64,000 nucleotides of DNA from contig JBBQBI010000026.1 in assembly GCA_038363005.1 (NCBI GenBank), forward strand, positions 1 through 64,000, written 5' to 3'. The notes under the pieces are model-generated. The model saw nothing but the letters and a program-made list of their open reading frames with translations. It did not search any database and was not told the DNA's origin. This stretch comes from JAKOWB01 sp038363005 (GTDB lineage: Bacteria; Pseudomonadota; Alphaproteobacteria; Kiloniellales; JACOMY01). Shown one piece after another: positions 9,700 through 19,008 of the stretch; positions within the stretch are counted from its first letter, which is position 1; every line of letters starts with the position of its first letter. Both the position numbers and the translations under genes were made by a program.

Positions 9700-10595
9700 C
9701 TGTCGCGCTTCAGCTTGGGATCGAACAGGTCGCGGAGCGCCTCGCCAAGAAAGGTGAATCCCAGCGTGGTCAGAATCAGGGGAATGCCGCCGGCGATGAC
9801 CAGCCAGGGGGTATTGCGGATGAAGGCATAGCCATCGTTGAGGATCGTGCCCCAGGAGGGTGTCGGCGGGCGCACGCCCAGCCCGAGGAAGGAGAGCCCG
9901 GCTTCAATGGTGATGACGACGGGGATGTCCATGCTGGCGAGGATCAGCAGCGGCGCGACCAGATTCGGCAGTAGGTGCGACAGCATGATCCGCAGCGGCC
10001 CCGCGCCCAAAGACCGCTCGGCCAGCACGAACTCGGTGGCCTTCAGCGCCAGGGTCGCGGTGCGTGTGATACGCGCGTAGCCCGGCACCGAGGTGACGAC
10101 GACCACCAGGATGATGGTCTCCAGGTCGGGCCCCAGCACCGTGATGACGGCCAGCGCGAACATGATGACCGGGAACGAACGCACTGAATCGAACAGTAGC
10201 ACCAGCGCGGTATCGAGCCAGCGCGGGCCGTAGCCGGCCAGCATGCCGAGCGCCAGACCGAGCGCCAGCGAACAGCCGACCGCCGCCAGCGAGACATAGA
10301 GTGCGATCTGCCCGCCGTAGAGCACGCGACTGAAGGTGTCGCGGCCCAGATTGTCGGCACCCAGCAAATGTTTCCACGAGGGCGGGGCGAATTGGGCCGT
10401 GAGGTCTATCGCCTTGAAGTCATAGGGCGCCACGAGATCTGCCGCGGCCGCGGCCAGCACGATCAGCAGGACCAGCGCCAGGCCGAAGCAACCCATGGGA
10501 TCGCGCAGCAACTGCCGCAGCCAGGCAAGACGCCCCGCGGAGGGCATCAGGACAGCGGCTTCCGCCGTGTCGGGCCGCGGGTTGGTCACGCTCAC
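9696..10595 (-). CDS. Dipeptide/oligopeptide ABC importer, permease (DppC type)
   Basis: 299 residues. It has six predicted membrane helices, the OppC-like N-terminal segment (PMGCFGLALVLLIVLAAAAA) and the EAA loop for ATPase contact (ERSLGAGPLRIMLSHLLPN). The HLLGADNLGRDTFSRVLYG segment before helix 2 is the DppC/OppC hallmark. GTG 10595 overlaps the upstream stop (GTGA); GTG 10589 is a second possible start. It works with the DppB-type permease at 10592-11536. Confidence 0.92.
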
Positions 10596-11536
10596 AGGCC
10601 CTGCCGCACGCGGGGGTCGAGCGCGGCGGCGACGATGTCGGACAGCAAGGTGGAGAGCGCGAAGAGCAGCGTGGTCACCAGCACGCCGCCCATCACGATG
10701 GGATAGTTGCGGGTGTTCACCGCGTCGACCACCATTTTGCCCACGCCGGGACGCGCGAAGATGATCTCGGCGAAAACCGCGCCGGACAGCAGGTTCCCGA
10801 CACCGATGCCGAGCAGCGCCACGGTGGGCAGGATGGCGAGCTTCAGGGCATAGACGTAGGTGATGCGGCCTGGCGGCAAGCCATAGGCGCGCGCCATGCG
10901 GATATGATTCTCGCCCAACACCTCGAGCATCGAGGCCCGAACGAAGCGCGCCAGGTAGCCGACCCAACCCAGGCCCACGGCCAGGCCCGGCAGCACCAGG
11001 CGCCACAGTTGGTCCGCCAGGTCCCCGCGCTCACCGGCGCCGATCGCCGGGAACCAGGACAAGGTCACGGCGAAGAGCAGCAGCGCATAGAGCCCGACGA
11101 TGAACGAGGGGATGGCGATGCAGCCGACCGAGAGCACTCCCGCCAGCCGGTCGAACAGGCTGTTGCGACGGACCGCCGCCAGGCAGCCCAGTGGAATGCC
11201 CAGCAGGATTGCCCAGCCGAGGCCGGCGGTGGCCAGCGCGACTGTATGGGGCAGTTGCTCGCCGACAATCCGGCTGACCGGGCGGTTCGACCAGACATCG
11301 ACGCCGAGGTCGCCGGTGGCGACCCGGCCGAGAAAGGTGAGGTACTGCATGAAGAAGGACTGATCGAGGCCCATCCTAATGCGGATCGCCTCGCGCATTG
11401 CCGGTGTCGCGCGCGGGCCGAGTGCAATGCCAGCGGCGTCGCCCGGCACCATGTGGAGCGCCGCCAAGAGCAGCAGCATCGCGAAGCAGACGATGAGGAC
11501 GGCGAGGCCGAGACGCCTGGCGACGTAGCTTACCAT
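10592..11536 (-). CDS. Dipeptide/oligopeptide ABC importer, permease (DppB type)
   Basis: 314 residues. It has an N-terminal helix (LGLAVLIVCFAMLLLLAAL), the HMVPGDAAG motif and a periplasmic region with GLDQSFFMQYLTFLGR, VATGDLGVDVWSNRPV, all standard for DppB/GsiC permeases. The EAA loop (ARAYGLPPGRITYVYALKLA) and GAVFAEIIFARPGVGKMVVDA near the end complete the family pattern. Six bases separate its start from the enolase-superfamily gene upstream, so it is clearly co-transcribed. Confidence 0.92.
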   Translation of the reverse strand: MVSYVARRLGLAVLIVCFAMLLLLAALHMVPGDAAGIALGPRATPAMREAIRIRMGLDQSFFMQYLTFLGRVATGDLGVDVWSNRPVSRIVGEQLPHTVALATAGLGWAILLGIPLGCLAAVRRNSLFDRLAGVLSVGCIAIPSFIVGLYALLLFAVTLSWFPAIGAGERGDLADQLWRLVLPGLAVGLGWVGYLARFVRASMLEVLGENHIRMARAYGLPPGRITYVYALKLAILPTVALLGIGVGNLLSGAVFAEIIFARPGVGKMVVDAVNTRNYPIVMGGVLVTTLLFALSTLLSDIVAAALDPRVRQGL

Positions 11537-11542
11537 GCGGTG

Positions 11543-12754
11543 TCAGCCGGCGGCGCGGAGCCGCTCAGGGCCGACGCGAAACGACCTGGGCTCGGCGACG
11601 AGATACTGACGCACGACTGCTTCGTCGAGCTCGACCCCCAGGCCAGATTTCCGCGGTAGCGCCATCGCTCCGCTCTCCAACACCGCCTCCGGCCCGACCA
11701 GGTCGGCGCGCAGGGGCGAAGCGTAGAGCGCCGGCGGCACATACTCCACCCAGGGCATAGCGGGGCTGATGGCCTGCAGGTGGAGCTGGCAGGCGTGGCC
11801 GATGCCGCCGGTCCAGCCGTGCGGCACGATCTGCACGCCGTGCAGGTCGCACAGCTCGGCGATTCGGCGCATCTCGGTGAAGCCGCCGGCGCGGGTCACG
11901 CAGGGCTGCACCACGTCGACGCGGCCCTGCTCGATCCAGGCGCGGATCTCCCACCGCGTGGCGGCCAGTTCGGCGGCGCAGATCGGCACCCGACTGTGCG
12001 CCGCGAGGCGGGCATGGCCGTCGATGTCGTCGTGCTGCAAGGTGGCCTCGGCAAAGAGGAGGTCGCAGTCGGTGACACGGTCCAGCACCCAGGCCGCATC
12101 GCGCCAGTGCCGCCAGCGATAGCCGAAGTCGATGGCCAGCGCGACGCCGGGCCCGGCCATGCGTCGGGCGTCGCGGATGAGGCCGACCAGGGCCGCGTCG
12201 TCGGCCAGCGTCTCGAACATGACCTCGATCTTGACCGCGCGATAGCCGAGCGCGACGGCGGCGGCGGTCTTCTCCTCGATGTTGGCCATGAGGACGGCCA
12301 GCGAGCGGCCGTGCGGCAGCCCCGGCCAGATCGTCGCGTAGGGCGCGATCGAGTCGCGCACGGCGCCGCCCAGCAGCTTATAGACCGGCACGCCTTGCTG
12401 CTTGCCGGCCAGGTCGTGCAGCGCGATGTCGAGACCGGAAATGACGGCGATGCCGAAGCCGCGGCGGCCGATGGTCTGGATCGAGGTGAACATGCGATCC
12501 CAGAGCGCGGCGTAGTCCCGCGGGTCCTGCCCGATCAACAGGCCGGCCAGCGTCCCCCGCCAGTCGCTGGTCTCGGTTGTGCCAAGAAAGGCCCCCGCCG
12601 CCTCGGCCGGGCCGCCGATCTCGCCGATGCCGCTCACGCCGTCGGCATCGGTGATGCGCACGACGCAGGCTTCGTAGGTGCCGTCGCAGTCCCAGCGCCG
12701 CTGGTCGAGGGGCACCCGCAGGGACAGCAACTCGATCTTCTCGATGGGGGACAT
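11543..12754 (-). CDS. Mandelate racemase/muconate lactonizing enzyme family protein
   Basis: 403 residues of the enolase superfamily: an N-terminal capping domain (about 1-125), then the barrel with likely metal ligands D209 (LAIDFGYRW), E236 (FAEATL) and E262 (CAAELAATR), and a candidate base H312 in VPHGWTGGIG, which resembles the mandelate-racemase subgroup. The first-strand motif is K175-x-E177 rather than KxK. Such enzymes abstract a proton alpha to a carboxylate (racemisation, epimerisation or dehydration). Placement inside a peptide-type importer operon suggests it isomerises or dehydrates the imported acid. The substrate is unknown. Confidence 0.85.
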   Translation of the reverse strand: MSPIEKIELLSLRVPLDQRRWDCDGTYEACVVRITDADGVSGIGEIGGPAEAAGAFLGTTETSDWRGTLAGLLIGQDPRDYAALWDRMFTSIQTIGRRGFGIAVISGLDIALHDLAGKQQGVPVYKLLGGAVRDSIAPYATIWPGLPHGRSLAVLMANIEEKTAAAVALGYRAVKIEVMFETLADDAALVGLIRDARRMAGPGVALAIDFGYRWRHWRDAAWVLDRVTDCDLLFAEATLQHDDIDGHARLAAHSRVPICAAELAATRWEIRAWIEQGRVDVVQPCVTRAGGFTEMRRIAELCDLHGVQIVPHGWTGGIGHACQLHLQAISPAMPWVEYVPPALYASPLRADLVGPEAVLESGAMALPRKSGLGVELDEAVVRQYLVAEPRSFRVGPERLRAAG

Positions 12755-12788
12755 GTTCTCTCACCTTCCGCGGGGGTACGGCAGACAG

Positions 12789-12820
12789 CCGCCTCCGGTC
12801 GCGGCGGCGGCCGGAGGCGG
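12789..12820 (-). terminator. Intercistronic hairpin after the binding-protein gene
   Basis: CCGCCTCCGG and its exact reverse complement enclose a 12-nt loop in the gap between the solute-binding-protein gene and the next gene of the operon. There is no T tract. It is more likely a partial terminator or RNA stabiliser that keeps binding-protein mRNA in excess. Similar hairpins follow the other two binding-protein genes. Confidence 0.5.
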
Positions 12821-12837
12821 GCAGTAGCGATCGGGCG

Positions 12838-14397
12838 CTAGGCGGGGCGGAAGGCGTAGGCCAGCGTGTCGTTGTTCGGCCGGTTGGCGGGGACAAGCGT
12901 GTCGCGGTAGAGGACGGCGGCGGGCTCGTGCGCCACGAACACGTAGGCCCCGGACTCCTCCATTAGATCCTGCATCTTCCGGTAGATTGGATCGCGCTTG
13001 ACGGGGTCCATCTCCGCCGCTCCCTGGGCCCAGAGTGCATCGAACTCCGGGCTGCACCAGCGCTCCCAGTTCCAGATCCCGACCTGGTCACAGGTGAACC
13101 ACATCAGCGCCCAGCTCGGATCCGGCGCCACGGCGTATCGCAGGAAGCTGATCTGCAGATCCTTCCACATCTCGCCGTCGGACTGCTGACCCAGCGACCA
13201 GTAGACACCGCTCTCGTATGCCAGGACCTCCGCGTTGATGCCAACCTCGGCGAGCTGCGCCTGGATGACCTGGGCGGCGGCGACGCGGTCGGTCTGGTTG
13301 AGCACCGAGATGGTGGTCTCGAAGCCGTCGGGCAGGCCAGCCTCGGCCAGCAGGGCCCGCGACTTCGCCACGTCGCGCTGCTGGATCAGTGCGTGCTCGC
13401 GGTGGCCCACGAGGCCCGGCGCCACCATGCCGGTGGCCCTCGGCACGGCCCCGAAGAAGGCCGCCTGGATGATCTGCTCGACGTCGATGGCGTACTGCAC
13501 CGCCTGGCGAACACGGAGATCGGCCAGCTTGGGATGCTCCACGTTCATGCCGATCCAGTAGTAAGTCTCGCTGGGGCGTACCTGCAGCTTAGCGCCTGCC
13601 GGCAGGCTGGTCTGCAGCCGCTGCAGCGAGCTGACCGCGACGTTGGTGTAGTCGATGTCGCCGGCCTCGAAGGCCAGCTCGGCGGTCTTGTCGTCGCCGA
13701 TCGGTATGAGCTGGATCTCCTCGAAGGCCGCGGCTGGGCCGTAGTAGTCAGGGTTCCGGACCATGATGATGCGGTCGTTGGGCCGCCATTCCTTGAGTGT
13801 GAACATGCCGGATGAGGCCGGCACCTCGGTGGTGTAGGTGCCGCCTACGCCCTCCGTCGCCTTCTTGCAGACGATCGAGCCAGCACCCCACGGCAGCGTG
13901 GTGGTGAAGAGCGGAGCGTAGGGTGCCTTCAGTACGATGATGCCGGAGTGTGTGCCGGTGATCTCGACGTGGTCGAGCGCGCTCCAATCGCCCTGATAGG
14001 CCGACTTCATCTCCGGGTTAGCGATGCGTTCGAAGGAGTATTTCACGTCCTCGGCGGTCATCTCGCCGAAGCCGTTGGTCCACTGAATGCCCTGGCGCAG
14101 GGTGAAGGCAACATGGGTATCGTCGAGCCGTTCGATCGACTCGGCCGCATCCAGCTCCCACTCCCACGTGGTTCCCGACTTGAAGGTGATGAGCTTGCTG
14201 TAGATTGCGTCGTTGATCACGTTGTCGGTCTCGCGGCTGCGGGAAAAGGCCGGGTCGAAGCTGCTGGCGTCTATGTAGGAGCGGATTCGCAGCACCGCGG
14301 TTCCCTGCGCCCTGGCCAGTCTGGGGTCCAGCGCAGCGATGGCGAGGACGCTCGCGAGTCCGCCCATCAGGTGACGACGGCTGATATCAGGCAACAT
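12838..14397 (-). CDS. ABC importer substrate-binding protein (SBP family 5), Tat signal
   Basis: 519 residues from ATG 14397, chosen because GGAGGAGG lies 6 nt upstream and the product then begins MLPDISRRHLMGG, a twin-arginine signal (SRRHL) followed by a hydrophobic stretch and an ARAQ cleavage region. An upstream in-frame ATG at 14433 overlaps the preceding stop and would add 12 residues. The mature protein is a DppA/OppA-type periplasmic receptor (RQGIQWTNGFGEMTAEDVKY; AVQYAIDVEQII). Export through Tat is uncommon for this family and suggests cytoplasmic folding. It feeds the permeases at 9.7-11.5 kb. Confidence 0.92.
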   Translation of the reverse strand: MLPDISRRHLMGGLASVLAIAALDPRLARAQGTAVLRIRSYIDASSFDPAFSRSRETDNVINDAIYSKLITFKSGTTWEWELDAAESIERLDDTHVAFTLRQGIQWTNGFGEMTAEDVKYSFERIANPEMKSAYQGDWSALDHVEITGTHSGIIVLKAPYAPLFTTTLPWGAGSIVCKKATEGVGGTYTTEVPASSGMFTLKEWRPNDRIIMVRNPDYYGPAAAFEEIQLIPIGDDKTAELAFEAGDIDYTNVAVSSLQRLQTSLPAGAKLQVRPSETYYWIGMNVEHPKLADLRVRQAVQYAIDVEQIIQAAFFGAVPRATGMVAPGLVGHREHALIQQRDVAKSRALLAEAGLPDGFETTISVLNQTDRVAAAQVIQAQLAEVGINAEVLAYESGVYWSLGQQSDGEMWKDLQISFLRYAVAPDPSWALMWFTCDQVGIWNWERWCSPEFDALWAQGAAEMDPVKRDPIYRKMQDLMEESGAYVFVAHEPAAVLYRDTLVPANRPNNDTLAYAFRPA

Positions 14398-14429
14398 GTC
14401 AGTCCTCCTCCGCAGTGTTTGATGTTCAC

Positions 14430-15521
14430 TCATGCTGTTCGCGCTCCGTCACCCGTGAAGACGGGTGGCTTCTCGGCGATCGCGAAGGTCGCGACCAGGG
14501 CGCCGTGCCGCACGTGCGCCAGCCAGCGCAAGCCGTAGACCAGGCCACTGATGGGCGCGCGGAGCTCAGTGGCTGGCGCCTCGGGCCGCTCGATGCGATG
14601 GAGCCGGCCAATGAGCTGCCCCGCGACGACCTCGTCACCCGGGGCGACGACCGGTTCGAACAGACCATGCCCCTCGGCCAGCAGTTGGCCGCGACTATCC
14701 GGAACCCGCAGCCAGCGGGTCGACGCCTCCTGCCGCGGGGCCTTGCCGGCGGGGGTCAGCGCAAGGTGCGCCATGACGCGGCGAATCCCGGCTTCCGATA
14801 GCGTCACGACGGCGGGGTCTACCGTCGCTCCGCCTCCCGCTTCGGTCGACATGTAGACGCAGTCGCGCCGCGCCGCGCTTTCCGACATGTCGCCACCGAG
14901 CGAGGCCGACACGGCAGTGTAGGGCGCGCCGAAAGCCTCGGCCGCCCGCAGAGTGCGGTCCCAAAGCTCCGGCGCGGCGCCTTCATTCAGCCAGATTGAG
15001 CGCAGGAAGCGGTGCCGCAGGCCGCCTGCGTGCAGGTCGAGGACCAGATCGCTCAGCGGCAGCAGCACACTGTCGAGGTAGTGGGCGATCATCTCGGCCA
15101 GCGACCCATCTGGCCGGCCCGGAAAGCTGCGATTGAGGTCAAGGCCGTCGACCGGCGCGGCCCGTTCGCAGGCATCGACTGCTGGGTAGTTGAGCGCTGG
15201 CACGATGATGACGCGTCCGCGGATCTCGTCTGCCTGAAGCTCGCGCGCGAGCTTCAGCAGGGCCACCGGTCCGTCGAGTTCATCGCCGTGGGTGCCGCCG
15301 ATCAGCAGCAGGGTCGGGCCCGAGCCGTTGCGTATGCAAACGATTGGAATGAGCAGTGGCTGCCAGCCTATCCCGCTGGAGGGCTGGATGATGCAGAGGC
15401 TGCCGAACTGCTTACCGTCCCGCTCGTAGTCGACGTCGGCCAGGGTCGAAGCACCGGACGAGACCGGCGAGAACCATCGCCGGGAGGCCATGGCTTCGTC
15501 TGTCGGGCCACTCGGTTCCAT
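14430..15521 (-). CDS. Succinylglutamate desuccinylase/aspartoacylase family Zn hydrolase
   Basis: 363 residues from ATG 15521 (GAGGAG 5-6 nt before). The M14-like fold carries zinc ligands H78 and E81 in GGTHGDELDG and H164 in LDLHAGGLRH. The segment DGLDLNRSFPGRPDGS is also typical of the AstE/AspA family, which cleaves N-acyl groups from amino acids. The C-terminal part (LLAEGHGLFEPVVAPGDEVVAG) resembles the barrel domain found in longer members. It is first in the importer operon, so it probably deacylates the transported compound. The acyl group is unknown. Confidence 0.85.
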   Translation of the reverse strand: MEPSGPTDEAMASRRWFSPVSSGASTLADVDYERDGKQFGSLCIIQPSSGIGWQPLLIPIVCIRNGSGPTLLLIGGTHGDELDGPVALLKLARELQADEIRGRVIIVPALNYPAVDACERAAPVDGLDLNRSFPGRPDGSLAEMIAHYLDSVLLPLSDLVLDLHAGGLRHRFLRSIWLNEGAAPELWDRTLRAAEAFGAPYTAVSASLGGDMSESAARRDCVYMSTEAGGGATVDPAVVTLSEAGIRRVMAHLALTPAGKAPRQEASTRWLRVPDSRGQLLAEGHGLFEPVVAPGDEVVAGQLIGRLHRIERPEAPATELRAPISGLVYGLRWLAHVRHGALVATFAIAEKPPVFTGDGARTA

Positions 15522-15611
15522 GGTTTCTCCTCGGGCGGCGGCGGTCACGGCTGCTGCGGTGCGGCAAGCGATCTGCTAGCGTGGCGTCAGACGGCCACTA
15601 CCAATCTGCTG

Positions 15612-15625
15612 TCTATGATCATAGA
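15612..15625. promoter_or_regulatory. Perfect palindrome in divergent promoter, candidate GntR operator
   Basis: TCTATGATCATAGA is its own reverse complement and lies 31 bp before the gntR start and 91 bp before the divergent importer operon. Size and position suit a dimeric GntR/FCD regulator controlling both transcripts. The link is inferred. Confidence 0.55.
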
Positions 15626-15655
15626 TTTCAGAAGAGGAGATGGCAAGCCGTCCCG

Positions 15656-16354
15656 ATGACCCTGCGCGCGAACACCAAGGTTCCCGCCGCTGCCCTGGAG
15701 TCTCTGGGACGCCTGGACAATGCGACCCTGCACGACCTGACCTATCAGAAGCTGGCGTCGCGGATCATGGCCGGCGCCTTCCCGCCGGGTCAGACGCTCT
15801 CCATGCAGCGCCTGGCCGACACCCTGGGCATCAGCACCACGCCGGTGCGCGAAGCCCTGCGGCGGCTGGCGACCAATGGAGCGGTCGAGATCCAGGCCAA
15901 GCGGGCGGTGCGGATCCCGCGCATGACGAAGTCGCGCTTCCAGGAGATCGGCGACATTCGCCTGGCGGTGGAGGGGCTGGCCGCCACCTATGCCGCGCGC
16001 CGGATCAAGCCGGCCGAGCTTGCCGCGTTGAAGGCCTTGAATCAGGGCATGGACCGCGCGCTGGCCAGCCTCGCCGTCGAACGCTACCTCGAGCTCAACC
16101 AGGCCTTCCACTTCGCCATCTACCGCGCGGCGAACGCGCCGGTGATGCTGTCGATGATCGAGGGCCTCTGGCTGCAGATCGGACCAGTACAGGGACTCTA
16201 CACCGGCGGCGCCGTGTCCGTCGGCGCGACGTCGCATGCGACCGTTCTGGAGGCGCTGCAGCGGCACAACGAGGCCGCCGCCGCCGAGGCGTTGCGCACT
16301 GACATCAGGATCGGCATCGACCTGCTGCTCGAGACCTCCGGTTTCGAGGGATAG
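15656..16354 (+). CDS. GntR family transcriptional regulator, FCD subfamily
   Basis: 232 residues. It has a winged-helix domain at about 20-90 (LASRIMAGAFPPGQTLSMQR; ISTTPVREALRRLATNGAVE), then an all-helical FCD ligand domain (DIRLAVEGLAATYAARR; ELNQAFHFAIYRAANAPVM) with the Asp/His pattern used to bind a metal and an organic acid. ATG 15656 is the family-like start; 15581 is also in frame but has no support. It is divergent from the deacylase/importer operon, which it probably represses until the imported acid binds. The palindrome at 15612-15625 is the likely site. Confidence 0.88.
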   Translation: MTLRANTKVPAAALESLGRLDNATLHDLTYQKLASRIMAGAFPPGQTLSMQRLADTLGISTTPVREALRRLATNGAVEIQAKRAVRIPRMTKSRFQEIGDIRLAVEGLAATYAARRIKPAELAALKALNQGMDRALASLAVERYLELNQAFHFAIYRAANAPVMLSMIEGLWLQIGPVQGLYTGGAVSVGATSHATVLEALQRHNEAAAAEALRTDIRIGIDLLLETSGFEG

Positions 16355-16592
16355 CACCCTCGGCTCTCAGTTCGAGCGGGTACAGCGCGCCTTACCCCGT
16401 CAGGGTCAATTAGAGCTTTTGCACTGGCATCGAGTGCTTCGGAGCACACACTAGCGTGGCTGGGCGCACAGCGTGCGCTGCATGCTGGTGCCGCCATCAC
16501 TCGGAGTGCATCGGGGCGTCGTCACTTCCACCATTCTGCGCACTGTCTACACCAACCAGCACGAGCAGCGGCCGAAGGTGCGATTGACAGCG

Positions 16593-16928
16593 TCAACACT
16601 TCGCCCGGGTAGATCCAATCGCTGTCATCAATCGGGGCCGCCCGCTGTGAAACTCGGCCGCGCCGACCAGGCCGTCGCGCACGGCGCGCAAGTGGTCCGC
16701 GCCCGCGATGCCGAGCGAGCCGCCGCTGTGGATGACGAACTCAACCCGACCGTCGGTGCGCTGTTGCACGAAGTCGGCAAAATTCTTCAGGTTCTGCACG
16801 TGAAAGTTCGCCTCGGGCCAGGGCACGGAGACATCAATGGCCTCAGCCCGGGCACTGTCGACCGCGAAGGTGCTGAGTGCCAGCACGCTGGCAACCGCCG
16901 AGTACAGCAGCGATGAGAGCCTACCCAT
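16593..16928 (-). pseudogene. TRAP transporter DctP-type binding protein, N-terminal fragment
   Basis: ATG 16928, preceded by a strong GGGAGGTGAAC, starts a signal peptide (MGRLSSLLYSAVASVLALST, cleavage near ARAE), then a DctP-like N-terminus (NLKNFADFVQQRTDGRVEF; DHLRAVRDGLVGAAEFHSG). After about 95 residues homology ends and the frame stops at 16593. Complete DctP proteins have about 330 residues. No DctQ or DctM genes are present. It is a cut remnant near the right end of the island. Confidence 0.75.
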
Positions 16929-17387
16929 GTTCACCTCCCTGACCTTGGTGCGAGTCCACGATGCACGTGGTTTCACCGGTACCGTCACGTTGGGCGCGCA
17001 GAGCGGTCAATCGAGAATTGACCACGCACGTCGGGAAGCGGGCGCTGGCCCCGAGAGTCCGGGAACCCTGCCCTGGCAGGTTAAAACAATGGCTCGATTG
17101 TTTTACTGCGCCTAGCCGCGATCTTCTAGTCCGCCGGGCGCGGCGCGGAACTCGGTCAGGGTCCGCTCAGCGTGCAGCATGCGCCATGTCAGTCGTGTAG
17201 CCCAGTGAGCGCGATGTCTCTTCGTGATCGCACGACAGAAGGGGGGCACTTTCAAGCTAAGCTTAGGTAGGCTTCGGCATGTATCCCTGCGAACGAAATC
17301 GGTTGTGGGGGTATAAGTGGGGGTACAAGATAACTTCTCCTTCCATATTTATGCTTTATATCAATAACTTGATATATATATCAAATG
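16929..17387. other. Non-coding right end of the island
   Basis: No gene is seen. Two G-rich repeats (GTGGGGGTAT and GTGGGGGTAC, 17303-17325) resemble the paired GGGGGTA motifs just before integrase copy 1 (4953-4973) and may be the leader of a second, lost integrase. The perfect AT palindrome TTGATATATATATCAA at 17369-17384 sits directly before the right attachment copy. Local AT content is far above the surroundings. Confidence 0.5.
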
Positions 17388-17404
17388 CCGACACCCGGCA
17401 CCAG
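17388..17404 (+). repeat. Putative attR: tRNA-Thr 3' end, copy 2
   Basis: CCGACACCCGGCACCAG, identical and in the same orientation as 4814-4830. The rest of the tRNA is absent, so this is the duplicated attachment core, not a tRNA gene. Confidence 0.75.
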
Positions 17405-17657
17405 GAGACCATCGCGGCCCTGAAGCTGGCGCCGATGGTTTTCGTGCGGCTTAGTGAGCTACGTGCAGCTCAGTGGTCAGAGATTGACCTTGAAGCCATC
17501 GAATGGCGCATACTGGGCGCCAGAATGAAGATGCGGCAAGGATCAACGACGTCAGATGATGCAGGCCTGGGCCGACTACCTCGACAGCTTGCGGCAAGCG
17601 CCTGCGATTGCACGCGGCGCACAACTACCGACCAAACGCCGCCCTGCCATCAGGTAG
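17405..17657 (+). pseudogene. Integrase remnant (copy 2)
   Basis: Directly after attR the frame reads ETIAALKLAPMVFVRLSEL, then RAAQWSEIDLEAIEWRI and GARMKMR, matching the first catalytic block of integrase copy 1. The conserved proline of VRPGEL is lost (VRLSEL). After KMR an internal deletion and frame change lead to the family C-terminus QMMQAWADYLDSLRQAPAI, then QLPTKRRPAIR and stop TAG 17657. N-terminal domains and most of the catalytic core are gone. It is probably the leftover integrase of an older neighbouring element. Confidence 0.75.
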
Positions 17658-17716
17658 CTCCCGTCGGCCCTTGGCGGCCGCGTGCCATGCAAACCCGCCA
17701 TCAGTGTAGTTCTGAG
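17546..17716 (+). repeat. 171-bp direct repeat, copy A (integrase tail and downstream)
   Basis: Aligns to 39690-39860 without gaps and with about 18 mismatches by manual count. It spans the integrase C-terminus and about 60 bp beyond its stop (GGCGGCCGCGTG, ATGCAAACCCGCCATCAG). Confidence 0.8.
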
Positions 17717-18025
17717 TCTCTGCACCTTTCGCTCAGCGCACGGCGTGCGCCTCAGCGTGGCGATGTCGGGCTTCAGTGTATTTGGTTGCTTTCGCAACAT
17801 CACGGCCCAACGCACGGTGCGCGCTCATACATTTTACCGCTTCCCTTCGACATACTGGAGGCCTTTACATCAGCGCATTCCAAAGGTGGGGGAAAGGCAG
17901 CACCCACCGAGCACAACGCGAACCAGGCACCGTATGCGAGCAATTCAAACGAGTCCAAAGACCGGCGCTGAGGCAGCATACCAGCGCCACGAGACCACTA
18001 GCGCCCGCCGGCCGCGGCACTTTCG
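17717..18025. other. Gene-free stretch
   Basis: Below-average GC. I see no coding frame with support, no hairpin of note and no tRNA. It is probably leftover island-end DNA between integrase remnant copy 2 and the tetR gene. Confidence 0.4.
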
Positions 18026-18790
18026 CTATGAGCTCTTAGCACCGCGATGCAGCGCAAGAACCTGCTGTGCATGCTCGACTTGGCTGCGCGGCGGGTCCTC
18101 GCAATAGACCGCGCGATACCACAGTACCGACAGCAGGTCGGCAATGTGCTCGGGCTTGCCAGCATACTGGCTGAGCAGCGGCTCTTGACGCACGAAGATC
18201 TCATAGAGGTATTGGAAGACCATGCCCTCGAGGGCGTAGGCCACTTGCATGCCGACGTTCTTCGGCGTCTCAGGATGGCCGGAGCGGCGCGTGATCGAGA
18301 TGGCGATCTTTTCGATCCACAGCAGGCGCTGATTACGCCACTGGTCGCGGAAGGCCGGAATCTGGTCCTCGAGCTGGATCAGGCAGCGCACTAGCGGCGC
18401 ATTGAGGCGGTAGGCCGAGACGAAGAATTGGTTAGTACGCAGGATGGCTTCGTAGTCGCTGCTGCCGCGCGCCGTTAGGCGCGCATGGGTGTGCAGCGCC
18501 TCACCAAACTCCAGCAGCACGTCGCTGGCGATGGCGGTCTTGTCTGGGTAGTAGACGTAGAAGGTTCCCTGCGAGACACTTGCGCCGGTACACACGTCGG
18601 AGACCTTGAGGTCGTTGAATCCGGTGGCCTCAAGGGCCTCAATGGCTGCCAGCTTCAACCGAAAACGGGTGCGTTCGCCCTTGGTCGCGAAGGTTCGGAC
18701 CCGGAGTTCCTCCTGCAGATGCTGCATGTAGCGCCCGAAGGGGCGCCATTCCGGCTGCGCCTTTGCAGCCTTTGATTTTACCGCCGTCAC
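18026..18790 (-). CDS. TetR/AcrR family transcriptional regulator
   Basis: 254 residues from GTG 18790 (GGAG upstream). The helix-turn-helix lies near 55-95 (LAAIEALEATGFNDLKVSDV; ASVSQGTFYVYYPDKTAIA), where TFYVYYPDK is the recognition-helix pattern of the family. The N-terminus is about 40 residues longer than usual, and an unusual C-terminal part (LVRCLIQLEDQIPAFRDQW) forms the ligand domain. It sits beside the cassette at 19.3-26.6 kb on the same strand, so control of that cassette is plausible. No clear operator near it was found. Confidence 0.87.
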   Translation of the reverse strand: MTAVKSKAAKAQPEWRPFGRYMQHLQEELRVRTFATKGERTRFRLKLAAIEALEATGFNDLKVSDVCTGASVSQGTFYVYYPDKTAIASDVLLEFGEALHTHARLTARGSSDYEAILRTNQFFVSAYRLNAPLVRCLIQLEDQIPAFRDQWRNQRLLWIEKIAISITRRSGHPETPKNVGMQVAYALEGMVFQYLYEIFVRQEPLLSQYAGKPEHIADLLSVLWYRAVYCEDPPRSQVEHAQQVLALHRGAKSS

Positions 18791-19008
18791 GTCGAGAGCT
18801 CCATCACTGCTTCCTACAACCGAGCATCGAAGTCCCGTCCTCTAGATCGCGGCCGGGGTGCTGATAATCAGCGCGCGCCGCTCCAGTTCGGCAAGCTCAA
18901 TGTCGCAGCGTAGCCACTTGCCGAGCGGCGCTTCGCGCACTGGCGGTGCAGCGGTCTCACACGCCTCACCCAACTGCCAAGGGCAGCGTCCAGTGAACTA
19001 GCGGGCGG

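Noticed and set aside
17388..17404. Second tRNA-Thr gene
   Set aside because: Only the 3' 17 bp are present; upstream sequence cannot form a cloverleaf.
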